This document shows, piece by piece, positions 15,372 to 25,252 of a stretch of DNA of 64,000 bases; the stretch's first letter is position 1, and each line of letters starts with the position of its first letter. The translations under genes and the position numbers were made by a program. The DNA lies in NCBI GenBank assembly GCA_963740945.1, contig CAVUGE010000034.1, positions 82,939 to 146,938 on the forward strand, in the 5' to 3' direction. The notes beneath the pieces are model-generated. The model was not told where the DNA came from and did no database searches. It was given only the letters and a program-made list of their open reading frames with translations. The stretch comes from CAVQBP01 sp963740945. Its GTDB lineage: Bacteria; Bacteroidota; Ignavibacteria; Ignavibacteriales; Ignavibacteriaceae.

Positions 15372-17063
15372 ATGAAACTTAAAATGAATATGTTCTCATT
15401 GAAATATACTTTGTTTTTTTTAAGAGATTCATATCGTTTGATAGCGTTAAGCATAGCGTTATCAGTTTTACAAGCTTTGCTTCTTTTTCCGATAGCGTTA
15501 TTAGTAAAATATATTTTTAATGATGCAGTTCCCTCAAAAAATATAGAACAGTTGGTTATAATTTCAAGTGTAATTGCTGTCCTTTATCTTTTTAATGGTT
15601 TAGTAAGTATGTGGAACCGTTATATAACTCTAAGGACTACAAAGCAGGCGATTGAAAGATTTCGTACAAATCTGCTTTATAAGTTCTATTCATTTTCACA
15701 AAGTTTCTATAGCAAATCTGATAAAAATAAACTTCATGCAAGTGTAGTTCAGGATACGCACAGAATAGACATTATGCTGAATCTAATTATAACTTACATC
15801 CTCCCTTCATTAATAGTAAGCTTTGCAATTATAGTTGTTCTTTATGTCATTGATTGGGTCCTATTAGCCACATTATTTGTGGCAGCACCTTTTTTTATGC
15901 TTATAAATAAAGTTGTGGGAGAAAAATATAGAAAGCATAATTTTAAATATCACAGAGCTTTTGAGGATTTCAGCAGCGGCGTATTGTTTGTACTGCAAAA
16001 AATGGATTTAACAAAAACTCAAGCTGCTGAAGAGATTGAGATTGATAGGCAAAAACATCAATTGAGGAACTTTACATCGGTCAGTATTTCTGCATCCTGG
16101 TTCAATTCTCTTTATAAATTAATCCAGGAGATGATAATAAACGGTTCCGGTATTTTAATATTAATTGTCGGAGGAATTGAGATTGCAACATCCAGAATTT
16201 CCACCGGAGATATGATCTCTTTTTATGTCGGAGTAGTATTCCTTCAAAAATATATAGGATTAGTAATATCGGCAATACCGGGAATAATAGAAGGCTCACA
16301 ATCAATTGAAACTCTTAATCAGCTTATTAAAACAAAAAATGATAACCCATACAGCGGGAAAGGTGATATTGATTTTAACGGACAAATAGAATTTAAGAAT
16401 GTAGAATTCGGGTATAATGATAATTTAATATTGAAAGGTGTTTCGTTAAATATTAATCCTGGTGAATCTGTTTCAATTATAGGTAATAACGGTGGCGGAA
16501 AAACAACTATTGTGAATTTAATTTTAGGTTTTTACAAACCTGATAAAGGTTCCGTTTTTGCGAGTGGGATAGAATATGAAACTATATCTATTCAGAAATT
16601 AAGGAAAAATATAGGAATAATAACACAGGATCCAATTATTTTTTCCGGTACTATTGCTGAAAATATTTCTTACGGACATCTTGATATGAACATTGAAGAA
16701 ATAATCTCAGCAAGCAAATTATCAACTGCCGATGAATTTATAAAAGAACTTCCCGAAAATTATAATTCGTTTATCGGTGAAAACGGTGTTTTGCTTTCTG
16801 GCGGTGAAAGGCAAAGAGTGGCTCTCGCCAGAGCTTTGGTAATGAATCCAAAACTCCTGATTTTGGATGAACCCACCAATCATCTCGATATTAATTCTAT
16901 GGAAGAACTGATGAACAATATCAAGAGCATAAACAATCCTCCTGCAATATTAATAATCAGCCACAACCTTGAAATAGTAAAATTGACTGATAAAGTATAC
17001 AAATTAAGCAACGGTAAATTGTACGAATATAATGTTGCTTTTACAACTGCTGAAAAGATATAA
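15372..17063 (+). CDS. ABC exporter, fused membrane and ATPase domains
   Basis: 563 aa half-transporter of the MsbA/peptide-exporter type. N-terminal six-helix membrane domain to about residue 300, then the ATPase: Walker A GNNGGGKTT near 374, Q-loop IITQDPIIFSGTIAENI, signature LSGGERQR near 476, Walker B KLLILDEPTNHLD near 495 and the switch His in ISHN. No N-terminal C39 peptidase, so it does not cut a leader itself. It is the first gene of a co-directional series with short gaps. The cargo is probably a lipid-linked glycan or a modified peptide assembled by the downstream enzymes. Confidence 0.92.
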   Translation: MKLKMNMFSLKYTLFFLRDSYRLIALSIALSVLQALLLFPIALLVKYIFNDAVPSKNIEQLVIISSVIAVLYLFNGLVSMWNRYITLRTTKQAIERFRTNLLYKFYSFSQSFYSKSDKNKLHASVVQDTHRIDIMLNLIITYILPSLIVSFAIIVVLYVIDWVLLATLFVAAPFFMLINKVVGEKYRKHNFKYHRAFEDFSSGVLFVLQKMDLTKTQAAEEIEIDRQKHQLRNFTSVSISASWFNSLYKLIQEMIINGSGILILIVGGIEIATSRISTGDMISFYVGVVFLQKYIGLVISAIPGIIEGSQSIETLNQLIKTKNDNPYSGKGDIDFNGQIEFKNVEFGYNDNLILKGVSLNINPGESVSIIGNNGGGKTTIVNLILGFYKPDKGSVFASGIEYETISIQKLRKNIGIITQDPIIFSGTIAENISYGHLDMNIEEIISASKLSTADEFIKELPENYNSFIGENGVLLSGGERQRVALARALVMNPKLLILDEPTNHLDINSMEELMNNIKSINNPPAILIISHNLEIVKLTDKVYKLSNGKLYEYNVAFTTAEKI

Positions 17064-17093
17064 GCATTTTTTACTCAATTAAAGACTAATATT

Positions 17094-18200
17094 TTGAGAA
17101 TCTTATACTGGACACAATTATTCCATCCATACATAGGCGGAGTAGAGGTTTATGCAAGTAAATTTTTACCAACAATGAAAAAACTCGGATATGAATTTTG
17201 CATAGTTACTTCACACGGAAGTTTAGAGCTTTCTGATATAGATGAATTTGATTCAATACCTGTTCACAGGTTCAAATTTCAATCTTCTTTAAAAAATAAA
17301 GATGTGGATGAAATTTTCTGTAATATAAAGAGACTTAGGAATCTGAAAGAAGAATTTAAACCTGATTTAGTTCATATAAACTTTACTGATCCAAGTATTT
17401 TTTTCCATTTTAAGACTATAACATCTGCAAAAGGGAAAACCCTAGTATCTTTTCATCTGTCTGTAGAAAACAATTCATCTGAAAAAAATTCATTGCTGCA
17501 GCAAACCCTTGAAATTTCGGATTGGATAACAGCACCATCAAAAGCAATTAAAAATGAATTGATTGAATTTAATCCTAAGATTGAAGAGTATTGTTCAGTA
17601 ATTTATCTGGGTTTAGAGAAGCCAGAGATTGAACCAACAGCGATTTCTTTTTTAACACCTACTCTATTATGCTTTGGCAGAGTTGTAAATGAAAAAGGTT
17701 TTGATCTGGCAATTGAAGCAGTCTCTATAATCTCAAAAAAATATCCTGATATTAAATTAATGATTGCCGGGGATGGTCCAGCAAAAGAAGATTTAATTCA
17801 ACTCACAAAAAAATTGAGAGTCCAAAGAAATGTTGATTTTTTAGGATGGATAAACCCTGATGAAATACCAAATATAATTAATAGGTCATCAATCGTAATT
17901 GTTCCTTCCAGATGGAAAGAGGCTTTTGGACTCGCTGCATTACAGGCAATGCAATTAGGCAGACCTGTTATAGCAGCTAATTCCGGAGGCCTGCCGGAAA
18001 TTATAAATAATAACTCAAACGGAATTTTAGTTGAGAAAGAGAACCCGGAAGCAATAGCAAATGCAGTAATTTCTCTAACTGAAAATAAGGTTCATGCAGA
18101 ATATCTCGGATTAAAAGGAAAGGAGACCACCCAAACAAAATTTACATGGAATCAAAATATTAATGATTATAATAAACTTTACAAATATTTAGGAGGTTAA
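17094..18200 (+). CDS. Glycosyltransferase family 4
   Basis: 368 aa from a TTG start (RILYWTQLFHPYIGGVEVYA, a typical GT4 N-terminus). GT-B fold: nucleotide-sugar domain with LLCFGRVVNEKGFDLAIEA, IAGDGPAKEDL, the acidic EX7E-type segment PSRWKEAFGLAALQAMQLGRPVIAANSGGLPEII. It retains the sugar nucleotide's anomeric configuration in known members. It transfers a sugar in the cytoplasm to a lipid- or protein-linked acceptor. Its stop codon touches the start of the PqqD-like gene, indicating coupling. Confidence 0.93.
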   Translation: MRILYWTQLFHPYIGGVEVYASKFLPTMKKLGYEFCIVTSHGSLELSDIDEFDSIPVHRFKFQSSLKNKDVDEIFCNIKRLRNLKEEFKPDLVHINFTDPSIFFHFKTITSAKGKTLVSFHLSVENNSSEKNSLLQQTLEISDWITAPSKAIKNELIEFNPKIEEYCSVIYLGLEKPEIEPTAISFLTPTLLCFGRVVNEKGFDLAIEAVSIISKKYPDIKLMIAGDGPAKEDLIQLTKKLRVQRNVDFLGWINPDEIPNIINRSSIVIVPSRWKEAFGLAALQAMQLGRPVIAANSGGLPEIINNNSNGILVEKENPEAIANAVISLTENKVHAEYLGLKGKETTQTKFTWNQNINDYNKLYKYLGG

Positions 18201-18641
18201 ATGAAATTCGGGAGATATAAACCGAACGATGCCGAAGTTGCTTCTAAGGTTATGGATGGTGAAGCAATTTTAATAAACCTATCCAACGGGACTTATTATA
18301 GTATGGATAAGACGGCATCGGTTATCTGGTCAATGATTTCATTGAGATATGACTTTGACGAAATAATGAATAAAGTCTGTGAAATTTATAATATGCAATC
18401 AAATGATATTAAAAATGATATAGAAGCTTTATTTGAAAATTTAATAAATGAGGAAATCATAGTCCCTTCAACTGATGCGAAAAGAACCGGAGATTTTAAT
18501 GAAGCTCCGGAAAATCGGGATTACGAAAAACCTAAATTAAATATTTATAACGATATGAAAGATTTACTAGCTCTCGATCCTCCAATGCCAAGATTAGAAG
18601 ATGTTCCGTGGAAAAGTAGTTCTAAAAAGGAAGATAAATAA
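18201..18641 (+). CDS. PqqD-like (RRE-fold) protein
   Basis: 146 aa. The first about 85 residues follow the PqqD pattern: VASKVMDGEAILINLSNGTYYSMDKTASVIWSMI, then an acidic helix and IEALFENLINEEII. PqqD-fold RRE domains grip leader peptides and present them to modifying enzymes in RiPP pathways. The C-terminal 55 residues are acidic/Pro-rich and end near MPRLEDVPW. A strong AGGAGGT site overlaps the end of the preceding gene. Directly followed by an HPr-kinase-like gene, the same pair seen in lasso-peptide tailoring and exosortase-associated loci. No radical SAM or asparagine-synthetase partner is present here. Confidence 0.82.
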   Translation: MKFGRYKPNDAEVASKVMDGEAILINLSNGTYYSMDKTASVIWSMISLRYDFDEIMNKVCEIYNMQSNDIKNDIEALFENLINEEIIVPSTDAKRTGDFNEAPENRDYEKPKLNIYNDMKDLLALDPPMPRLEDVPWKSSSKKEDK

Positions 18642-18652
18642 AATTATTTAAT

Positions 18653-19699
18653 ATGAAAGAAAAACATCTGATTTATTTCGGGAAGATGCTCTCCGTATTT
18701 GAAGAAGTATTAATAAGCTTCCCGGATTTGCTTAGTATAACTTATTACAGATTTGCCGGTTTTATTGTAAGAATACGGTGTGTTGGCAGCAAGCTCTCAC
18801 CCATTCATGAAAAAGTATTTCAACATTTAATGCTGGAAGATGCCAATATTTCAGAAAATAATTTTGATTTAACTGTCGATCTATGGGATCAAAAGGAAAC
18901 AAAATTTCCTTGTCCGATCGATTTAATATCGGAAGAATCGATAAAATTTAGAACCGTTACTACTTCAACAGATAGCAGGATTGTAGCTGATCAGGATATG
19001 GATACTTCGTTATTCCTTGATAGAAAAGATAAAAGAATTATTGCATCATTTATTTCAGCGGATAAAATGAATAATTATGATCTTTCAAAACCTTTTAACA
19101 GGCTATTAGCTTTATGGTACAGAGATATGAACGTAGAGGTGATTCACTCATCAATGATTTCTAAAAACAGGAAAGGAGTTCTTTTTTTAGGTAATGGAGG
19201 TTCCGGAAAAACAACTTCTGCATTAAGCTGTTTAAACGATGGATTTAATTATTTGGGAGATGATCATATAGGATTAACTGAGACTAGTGATACTTTTGTC
19301 GGTTATAGTTTATATGCCTCAGCATTAATATATAAAAACCATTTTAGACAATTTCCGCAATTACAAAAATTCGAATTGCAGAAAAATATGCGGGAAGATG
19401 AGAAATCAATTATTTATTTCTCAAACAGTTATTTAAATAAAATAGATATTTATGCTGAAATCACCGTCCTGCTTCTTCCTAAAGTAGTCGATTCAAAAAA
19501 TACTAGTTTCCGGAAAGCAGGAAAAAGTGAAACCTTTCTGGCTGGAGCTCCCAGCTCATTGAGATTACAGATAAGCCCTAATAAAAAAGCATTTGAAACT
19601 ATTTACCAGCTCGTGGATAGAACTCCATCCTACTGGATTGACGTTGGAAAAGATCTTGATGAAATACCGAAATGTGTAAATGAAATAATTAATTTTTAA
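18653..19699 (+). CDS. HPr-kinase-related (HprK-like) ATP-binding protein
   Basis: 348 aa. P-loop GNGGSGKTT at 180-188, preceded by VEVIHSSMI (His165, as the conserved His before the P-loop in HprK), and GDDHIGL near 202 (second acidic motif). True HprK hexamers phosphorylate Ser46 of HPr; cluster relatives (for example in the paeninodin lasso-peptide pathway) phosphorylate a peptide Ser. No HPr gene is nearby, so its target is likely a protein or glycan of this island. N-terminal 150 residues are not recognised. Confidence 0.82.
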   Translation: MKEKHLIYFGKMLSVFEEVLISFPDLLSITYYRFAGFIVRIRCVGSKLSPIHEKVFQHLMLEDANISENNFDLTVDLWDQKETKFPCPIDLISEESIKFRTVTTSTDSRIVADQDMDTSLFLDRKDKRIIASFISADKMNNYDLSKPFNRLLALWYRDMNVEVIHSSMISKNRKGVLFLGNGGSGKTTSALSCLNDGFNYLGDDHIGLTETSDTFVGYSLYASALIYKNHFRQFPQLQKFELQKNMREDEKSIIYFSNSYLNKIDIYAEITVLLLPKVVDSKNTSFRKAGKSETFLAGAPSSLRLQISPNKKAFETIYQLVDRTPSYWIDVGKDLDEIPKCVNEIINF

Positions 19700-19702
19700 G
19701 GC

Positions 19703-20380
19703 ATGAAAAAACCATTAGTCACATGTATTATCCCGGTATTCAATAGTGAAAAATATATTGAGTCGGCAATTGAGAGCGTGTTAAACCAAACTTATAAAAA
19801 TATAGAAATTATTGTAATTGATGACGGTTCAACTGATGATACACCAAAACTTATTAAACAATATGATGGAAAAATAAGATATATACGACAAGCTAATTCA
19901 GGCTCTGCAGCAGCGAGAAATTTAGGGATCTCCAATTCTTCAGGAGAGTTTATCGGCTTCCTTGATTCTGATGATATGTGGGATAAGAATAAAATAACTC
20001 TCCAGCTGGAGTGCCTTGAAAATAATTTGAGGACAGAAGTTTGTTTATGCAATATCAAAATTATAAATGAAAAAGGGAGTAGAATTCCGGATGATAACTA
20101 TGTAATCGTTACTCCTTACTCGGTATGTTCTATATTAATTAAAACGGAAGCAATAAAAAAAGTTGGATATTTCAATAATAATTTAAAATTTGGCGAAGAT
20201 ACCGATTGGTTTATGAAAATTAAAGAGATGGAAATCCCAGTAAAAATTTTAAAAGACAAGCTCGTCTATGCAAGACTTCATAAAGATAATTTAACAAACA
20301 GTTTTAATGTTAGGAACCGGGAAGTAATATTCTCTCAAATCAAGAATGTGCTTGACGAACGCCGGAATAAATATGAATGA
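19703..20380 (+). CDS. Glycosyltransferase family 2
   Basis: 225 aa GT-A fold. VTCIIPVFNSEKYIESAIESVLNQTY, IVIDDGSTDDT (nucleotide-binding aspartates), ARNLGISNSSGEFIGFLDSDDMW (DxD-type metal site), and GEDTDWFMKI as the catalytic-base segment. No membrane helices. It starts 3 bases after the HprK-like gene and overlaps the next GT2 gene by 8 bases; the two GT2 proteins are related and may add successive sugars. Confidence 0.93.
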   Translation: MKKPLVTCIIPVFNSEKYIESAIESVLNQTYKNIEIIVIDDGSTDDTPKLIKQYDGKIRYIRQANSGSAAARNLGISNSSGEFIGFLDSDDMWDKNKITLQLECLENNLRTEVCLCNIKIINEKGSRIPDDNYVIVTPYSVCSILIKTEAIKKVGYFNNNLKFGEDTDWFMKIKEMEIPVKILKDKLVYARLHKDNLTNSFNVRNREVIFSQIKNVLDERRNKYE

Positions 20381-21068
20381 ATTAATAAGCTGCATAGTTA
20401 CTTCCTTCAATAGTGAAAAATATATTGTCGAAGCTGTCAATAGTATTCTAGAGCAGACTTATAAACATACAGAAATAATAATCGCAGACGGCGGTTCCAC
20501 AGATAACACTCAAGAAGTTATAGAAAAATTTAATTCTGATATTAATTTCGTAACTCAAAAGACTCTTTCCCCGGCTGCTACAAGAAATTTGGGTTTTCAA
20601 TATTCTAAAGGGGATTATATTGCCTTTTTAGATGCCGATGATTTATGGCATCCTGAAAAATTAACAAGACAAATGAATTGTTTCATTACAAATCCTGAAA
20701 TAGAACTTTGTATAACTTATGCTGAAATATTTTGGTCGGAAGATCTTAAAAATGAAAGAGTATTTTTCAAAAATCATCCGCGCTCAAAATCTATTCCCGG
20801 GTATGCTACTACTACTTTATTAGCGAAGAAAAACGTTTTTGAGAAAACAGGAGAATTTAATAATAATTTATGGTTTACGGATGCAGCCGAATGGTTTATA
20901 AGAGCTAAGGAATTGGGTTTAAAAATACATGTAATTGAAGAACCTTTAACCTTTCACAGAATGCACCGGTCAAATTTGACAAAAAGAAAGAGTGAAGAGA
21001 GCCGTGAGGAATTCCTTGCTCTTGTTAAGAGTGTACTCGACCGGAAAAAAACGGATATTATTAAATGA
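20373..21068 (+). CDS. Glycosyltransferase family 2 (second)
   Basis: 231 aa from the ATG at 20373 (MNELISCIVTSFNSEKY); the frame extends to 20346, but that would lie deeper inside the preceding gene. GT-A motifs: IIADGGSTDNT, AATRNLGFQYSKGDYIAFLDADDLW, WFTDAAEWFIRAKE. It is a paralogue of the preceding gene. Its TGA overlaps the ATG of the WbqC gene (ATGA), so the three are translationally coupled. Confidence 0.92.
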   Translation: MNELISCIVTSFNSEKYIVEAVNSILEQTYKHTEIIIADGGSTDNTQEVIEKFNSDINFVTQKTLSPAATRNLGFQYSKGDYIAFLDADDLWHPEKLTRQMNCFITNPEIELCITYAEIFWSEDLKNERVFFKNHPRSKSIPGYATTTLLAKKNVFEKTGEFNNNLWFTDAAEWFIRAKELGLKIHVIEEPLTFHRMHRSNLTKRKSEESREEFLALVKSVLDRKKTDIIK

Positions 21069-21736
21069 TAATTGCGATTCATCAGCCGAATTATTTACCT
21101 TATCTCGGTTTTTTTGATAAAATGTTAAAAGCAGATCATTTTGTTATTCTAGATGATGCGCAATTCTCCAAAGGCGATTTTCATAACAGGAATAGAATTA
21201 ATACAGCTGCCGGACCTAAATGGCTCACAATCCCTGTTAAAGGAACGTTCATGCCAATTAAAGATGTTGTAATAAATAAAGGACATCGGTTCTCAGGAAT
21301 GAAATGGTCTGAATATCACCTTAAGTTGATAAAGGAGAATTATTTAAGGACAAAGTTCTTTAAAATTTTATTTTACCGTTTGGAAGAGATTTATAAACAG
21401 GAATATGAAAAATTGTTAGAAGTAAATCTCGCTCTGATATTTTTGTTAAAAAAATTATTTGAAATAAAAACAGATGTTTCTCTGTCAAGCAAGCTCGGAA
21501 TAAAAAGTTCAGCTACACGGCGTCTGATTGATATCTGCAATTATTTTTCTGCTGAAACTTACCTCTCCGGCAAATCAGGCCCGAGTTATATGGATTTAAG
21601 TTTGTTCAAAAAAAACAATATCGATGTATGGATTCAGGATTTTAATCATCCTGTTTATAGGCAGGGATTTAATCATTTTGAAAAGAACTTATCTTCAATT
21701 GATGCATTTTTTAATGCAGGAAATATATTGGAATAA
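21065..21736 (+). CDS. WbqC-family protein
   Basis: 223 aa. Family hallmarks at the N-terminus: IAIHQPNYLPYLGFFDKML, ILDDAQFSKGDFHNRNRI, and WLTIPVKG; later YLSGKSGPSYMD. WbqC-like proteins occur in O-antigen and modified-surface-sugar loci and near PIG-L deacetylases; the biochemical activity is not settled. Intact and of normal length. Followed after 3 bases by the PIG-L gene. Confidence 0.88.
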   Translation: MIIAIHQPNYLPYLGFFDKMLKADHFVILDDAQFSKGDFHNRNRINTAAGPKWLTIPVKGTFMPIKDVVINKGHRFSGMKWSEYHLKLIKENYLRTKFFKILFYRLEEIYKQEYEKLLEVNLALIFLLKKLFEIKTDVSLSSKLGIKSSATRRLIDICNYFSAETYLSGKSGPSYMDLSLFKKNNIDVWIQDFNHPVYRQGFNHFEKNLSSIDAFFNAGNILE

Positions 21737-21739
21737 TAT

Positions 21740-22372
21740 ATGTCAAATAAAGTAATTGCAATCGGAGCTCATCCTGATGATATAGAAATCGGCACTGCAG
21801 GAACCATAAAAAAATTTGCAAACAGCGGGGCTGAAGTTTTTTTCTTGATAGCTACTTACGGGGAAAACTCCCACCCTGCACCAGCTATGCAGAGAGAGCA
21901 AAGGAAAAAAGAAAGCATTGCGAGTGCTGAATATTTAGGAGTTAAGCAAATATATTTTCTCGATTTGTGTGATACAAAAATTGATCATAACGGGATAACT
22001 GTAAGTGCTATTGAAAAATATATAAATCTTCTGGAACCAAATTTTGTTTTAACCCATACAAAGGAAGATGGTCATCAAGATCATAAAAATTTGGCTTTTT
22101 CAACTATTTCGGCCTGCCGCAGGAAGAAAATAAATATACTTCATTATGAAACACCGTCTACAGCACAAACATTTTTGCCGACATTATATTCAGACATCTC
22201 GGATACGATTCAATATAAACTTGAAACCTTAAAAATGTTTTTAAGCCAGAATCATAAAAACTATTTAGACCCTGAAGCTATAAAGGGACTTTCTCAATAC
22301 AGGGGATATACATCAGGATCTGAATATGCAGAAGGATTTGAAGTTTCAAAATTTTATTTGAATAATTTTTAA
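21740..22372 (+). CDS. PIG-L / LmbE-family N-deacetylase
   Basis: 210 aa. Zinc-dependent deacetylase of GlcNAc-containing substrates: AIGAHPDDIEIGTAGTI near residue 6 (His, Asp-Asp), and HTKEDGHQDHKNLAF (second His and the 'GHxDH' site). Soluble, no signal. It would remove an acetyl group from an amino sugar, and the GNAT gene 3 bases downstream may then put another acyl group on the freed amine, a deacetylate-reacylate swap. That coupling is inference from order. Confidence 0.92.
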   Translation: MSNKVIAIGAHPDDIEIGTAGTIKKFANSGAEVFFLIATYGENSHPAPAMQREQRKKESIASAEYLGVKQIYFLDLCDTKIDHNGITVSAIEKYINLLEPNFVLTHTKEDGHQDHKNLAFSTISACRRKKINILHYETPSTAQTFLPTLYSDISDTIQYKLETLKMFLSQNHKNYLDPEAIKGLSQYRGYTSGSEYAEGFEVSKFYLNNF

Positions 22373-22375
22373 TTA

Positions 22376-22936
22376 ATGGAGAATATAGATTATCATAATT
22401 TTGTAGACAGCGAATTGTCTAAGAAGAATTTCCGAATCATTCGGGTTACTGAAAAATTTCTCAATGAAAGATTAAATGAAATTGCCGGATTTGTTAATTC
22501 AATCAGAAAAGAATATAGTTTATTATACGGATGGAAAGAAGAGACTATCAATTATTTTATAAACCCAATGGATAGAAAATTTGAATTCTCATTTTTAATT
22601 GAAGAAAAAAATCTTAAAGAAATTGCTTTTGTAAGTTTTTCGTCGATATATGGCGATTCTGTTCATCATCATTTCTCCTATGCAGGTAAAAAATACAGAA
22701 ACTTAGGTTTGGCGAAATTGCACATTATAAAACTTTGTCAAACATGTCTTGATCACAATTTTGTAAAACTTGAGGCGTATTCACCTAAAAAAAACTCCAA
22801 TTCAATCAGGCTGCTTTTAAAATTAGGATACGAAATTGAGGGTGTAAGAAATTTAAATGAAGTTTTTTTAATTGCTGATTTGAAGAAAGTTAGGGATTCA
22901 GCATTTAATATTTATTTAAAAAGTTATCAGAAATAA
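22376..22936 (+). CDS. GNAT-family acyltransferase
   Basis: 186 aa. The GNAT core is visible in FEFSFLIEEKNLKEIAFVSFSSI (beta4 region), HHHFSYAGKKYRNLGLAKLHIIKL (acyl-CoA pyrophosphate loop, a divergent 'RNLGLAK' version), and SPKKNSNSIRLLLKLGYEIEGVRN (motif B). Position after the PIG-L deacetylase suggests N-acylation of the same sugar. Moderately sure of the family, less of the substrate. Confidence 0.7.
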   Translation: MENIDYHNFVDSELSKKNFRIIRVTEKFLNERLNEIAGFVNSIRKEYSLLYGWKEETINYFINPMDRKFEFSFLIEEKNLKEIAFVSFSSIYGDSVHHHFSYAGKKYRNLGLAKLHIIKLCQTCLDHNFVKLEAYSPKKNSNSIRLLLKLGYEIEGVRNLNEVFLIADLKKVRDSAFNIYLKSYQK

Positions 22937-22952
22937 AACTATTAAAGATATT

Positions 22953-24073
22953 ATGAATATTAGTAATCTGATTGCCGCGTTAATGCCGGATCAAAATAAG
23001 ACTGATTTTATAAAATTGTGTTTAAATGAATTTTCATTTCAGCAATATCAGGAATTAAATTATACGGATTTATTAAAGAGGATAAAAAATGAAAGAAACG
23101 GATTTAAAAGACTACTGCCTCTTTTGTATTTCAACCTTAAAAGAAATGGAATAGAAATAGAAAATAATTACAGCACTTATTTAAAAACCGCTTATGTCCG
23201 TGAAGAATTAAGAAGCAGTACATTTAAAAATATTCTTATCAGAACGATTCAATTATTGTTAAATGAAAAGTGTGAATTTATTTTATTAAACGGGGCATCT
23301 CTTGCAGAACCAATTTATGAAAATTGGAATATTAGGCATTGTCACGATATTGATATTTTAGTTAAAGATACTTCACGGGAAGTGATATCTTCAATATTAA
23401 TTAATAACAATTTTAAAAAGAAATTGATATTCAAAAAAAAGAAATAAGAAGAACTATATTAAAAGATAGTTCAGGTTTAATAGTGGCTCTGCATAATAAC
23501 CTTTTCAGCCATTCTTTTTACAATAGTAATATTCATATCTTTTGGGATAGAGCTGATATAAAAAAAATAGCCGATCTTAATGTTTATACCTTATCAGATA
23601 CGGATGCTTTATTTCATACACTTGGTAATGCTTTTACAAACTACTTTTTCTCATTACAATGGGTAGTTGACAGTGTTTTCTTGATTCGCAAAGCAAATAT
23701 TGAATGGGATTTCTTTTATGAAAGTACTGTAGGCAGTGGTTTATCCATCAGCATTTTGCCAATGATCAGATATTTAAAACAAGAATTTAATGTGGATATC
23801 CCATATTCACTTTTTACAAAACTTGAAAAAGCAGCAGGTGCTGCAAAACCTTCAGAAAAGGAAGCCGCTTTATTTAATGCAACTAATGGAATGAGGAGCG
23901 GATTCCTTAGATTAATTCGCAGTGCGAAAAATTGGAAAGAAAAGCTTTTTATTATTCGGTTTGGAATTTTGCCATCCAAAGCTTTGCTAGAATGGAATGA
24001 GACTGCCAATTCTGCTTATAAAATTAATTTGAATCATTTAAAAAGAATCTTATCATTTTATAAAAATGAATGA
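22953..24073 (+). CDS. NTP_transf_5-like nucleotidyltransferase, read through a frameshift
   Basis: The reading frame from 22953 (164 codons, ends KLIFKKKK stop) and the one around 23483-24073 (ALHNNLFSHSFYNSN...) form one protein of about 373 aa if the frame slips back by one base in the A-run at 23432-23439 (TTC then eight A then GAAATAAG). In frame, the site is A_AAA_AAG with a stop one codon later, and the -1 frame continues KKEIRRTILKDSSGL without a break. The product then has the same length and layout as the neighbour at 24066-25205, including IRHCHDIDILV as the NTase acidic motif. It may be programmed slippage, a phase-variable run, a young pseudogene or an assembly error. NTP_transf_5 proteins accompany PqqD/HprK loci; substrate unknown. 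Confidence 0.72.
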
Positions 24074-25205
24074 CTCAAAAATGCCACAGGACTATTTAAA
24101 ATTTTCTACTGAAAGAATTTTATTGCTGAAATCGGCATTATTAAGTGACGAAGAGTTTGCAAATAGTTGGAACATTTATTCATCCAAGTTCGATTTTGGA
24201 AAAACTGATCCGGTTTGTATTAAGCTTTTCCCACTTTTATATGTAAATCTGAAAAAACATAAGATTGAAACTCCTTTACTAGAGGGGTTCAGGAAAATAT
24301 ACAATATAACTTGGTATAAGAATAAATTATTGTTTAATAAAATGTTCATGGCAATTGAAGCGTTGGCTGATGCCGGAATTGAAAGCATACCTTTAAAAGG
24401 TATGGCTTTAACATTAGCATTTTATAAAGATTTTGGTTTAAGGCCAATGAATGATTTTGATTTACTGGTTCCTGAAAATAAAACAATGAAAACGGTCGAA
24501 ATATTATTAAAGTTAGGATACAAGCCTGTTGAAAATTTTAGATTTAGCGAGGAATATCTTATTGCCAATAATTCGTTTAATTTCGTCGGAAAAGATTATA
24601 TTGAGTTAGACGTGCACTGGCATATTTTGCGTGATTGCTGCGATAATGAATCTGACAAAATATTATCTGGTGATCTTAATTCACTTAATACCATGAATAA
24701 AACAATTTACTGTTTAAATCCTGAGAACCAATTGCTTCATATAATTGTTCACGGTATAGATTACTTCTCATCATCGACTTTTCAATGGGTAGCTGATGTT
24801 GTTTTTATTTTACAAAATTTTGGTAACGAAATTAATTGGAATAAGTTGATTAAAAATGCAGAAAGCTTAAACCTTTCGCTCAGTTTGTTTGCAGGGTTTG
24901 AATTTATTAATTCTGAAATCAGTACACTTATTCCAGATTGGGTTCTCAGGAATCTAAGTTGTATTTCTGTTTCAGAAAATGAAAAAAATATATTCAAAAC
25001 AAAAACTAATAGACCAGGCATCTGGGGAAATATACCTTCATTATGGTACCATTGTATAAGCCATAACTCACCTAGCAAATTTCCAATTTTGCAATATCAT
25101 TTTTTAGTTTATCTCAAACACCTTTGGGGAGTAAGGAATTTGTGGTTATTACCTTTTTATGTCATTTATTATGGAATTAATCGACTTCTTAAATTCATTA
25201 AATAA
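24066..25205 (+). CDS. NTP_transf_5-family nucleotidyltransferase (intact copy)
   Basis: 379 aa. Uncharacterised nucleotidyltransferase: IESIPLKGMALTLAFYKDFGLRPMNDFDLLV gives the Lys-Gly and the Asp-x-Asp metal motif of the NTase fold (about 113-141), then IELDVHWHI (third acidic residue with HWH, about 178) and LLHIIVHGIDYF. Overlaps the end of the preceding paralogue by 8 bases. Tandem copies suggest two related transfer or nucleotidylylation steps in the island. Contrast with the neighbour: no frame break here. Confidence 0.85.
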   Translation: MNDSKMPQDYLKFSTERILLLKSALLSDEEFANSWNIYSSKFDFGKTDPVCIKLFPLLYVNLKKHKIETPLLEGFRKIYNITWYKNKLLFNKMFMAIEALADAGIESIPLKGMALTLAFYKDFGLRPMNDFDLLVPENKTMKTVEILLKLGYKPVENFRFSEEYLIANNSFNFVGKDYIELDVHWHILRDCCDNESDKILSGDLNSLNTMNKTIYCLNPENQLLHIIVHGIDYFSSSTFQWVADVVFILQNFGNEINWNKLIKNAESLNLSLSLFAGFEFINSEISTLIPDWVLRNLSCISVSENEKNIFKTKTNRPGIWGNIPSLWYHCISHNSPSKFPILQYHFLVYLKHLWGVRNLWLLPFYVIYYGINRLLKFIK

Positions 25206-25252
25206 TCAGTTCTAAAATTCATCAGATTCCTATTCAATTATCTCTGAAGCAC

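Noticed and set aside
18201..19699. Lasso-peptide cluster interpretation of the PqqD and HprK-like pair
   Set aside because: No asparagine-synthetase-like cyclase, no transglutaminase-like leader peptidase and no clear precursor peptide near the pair.
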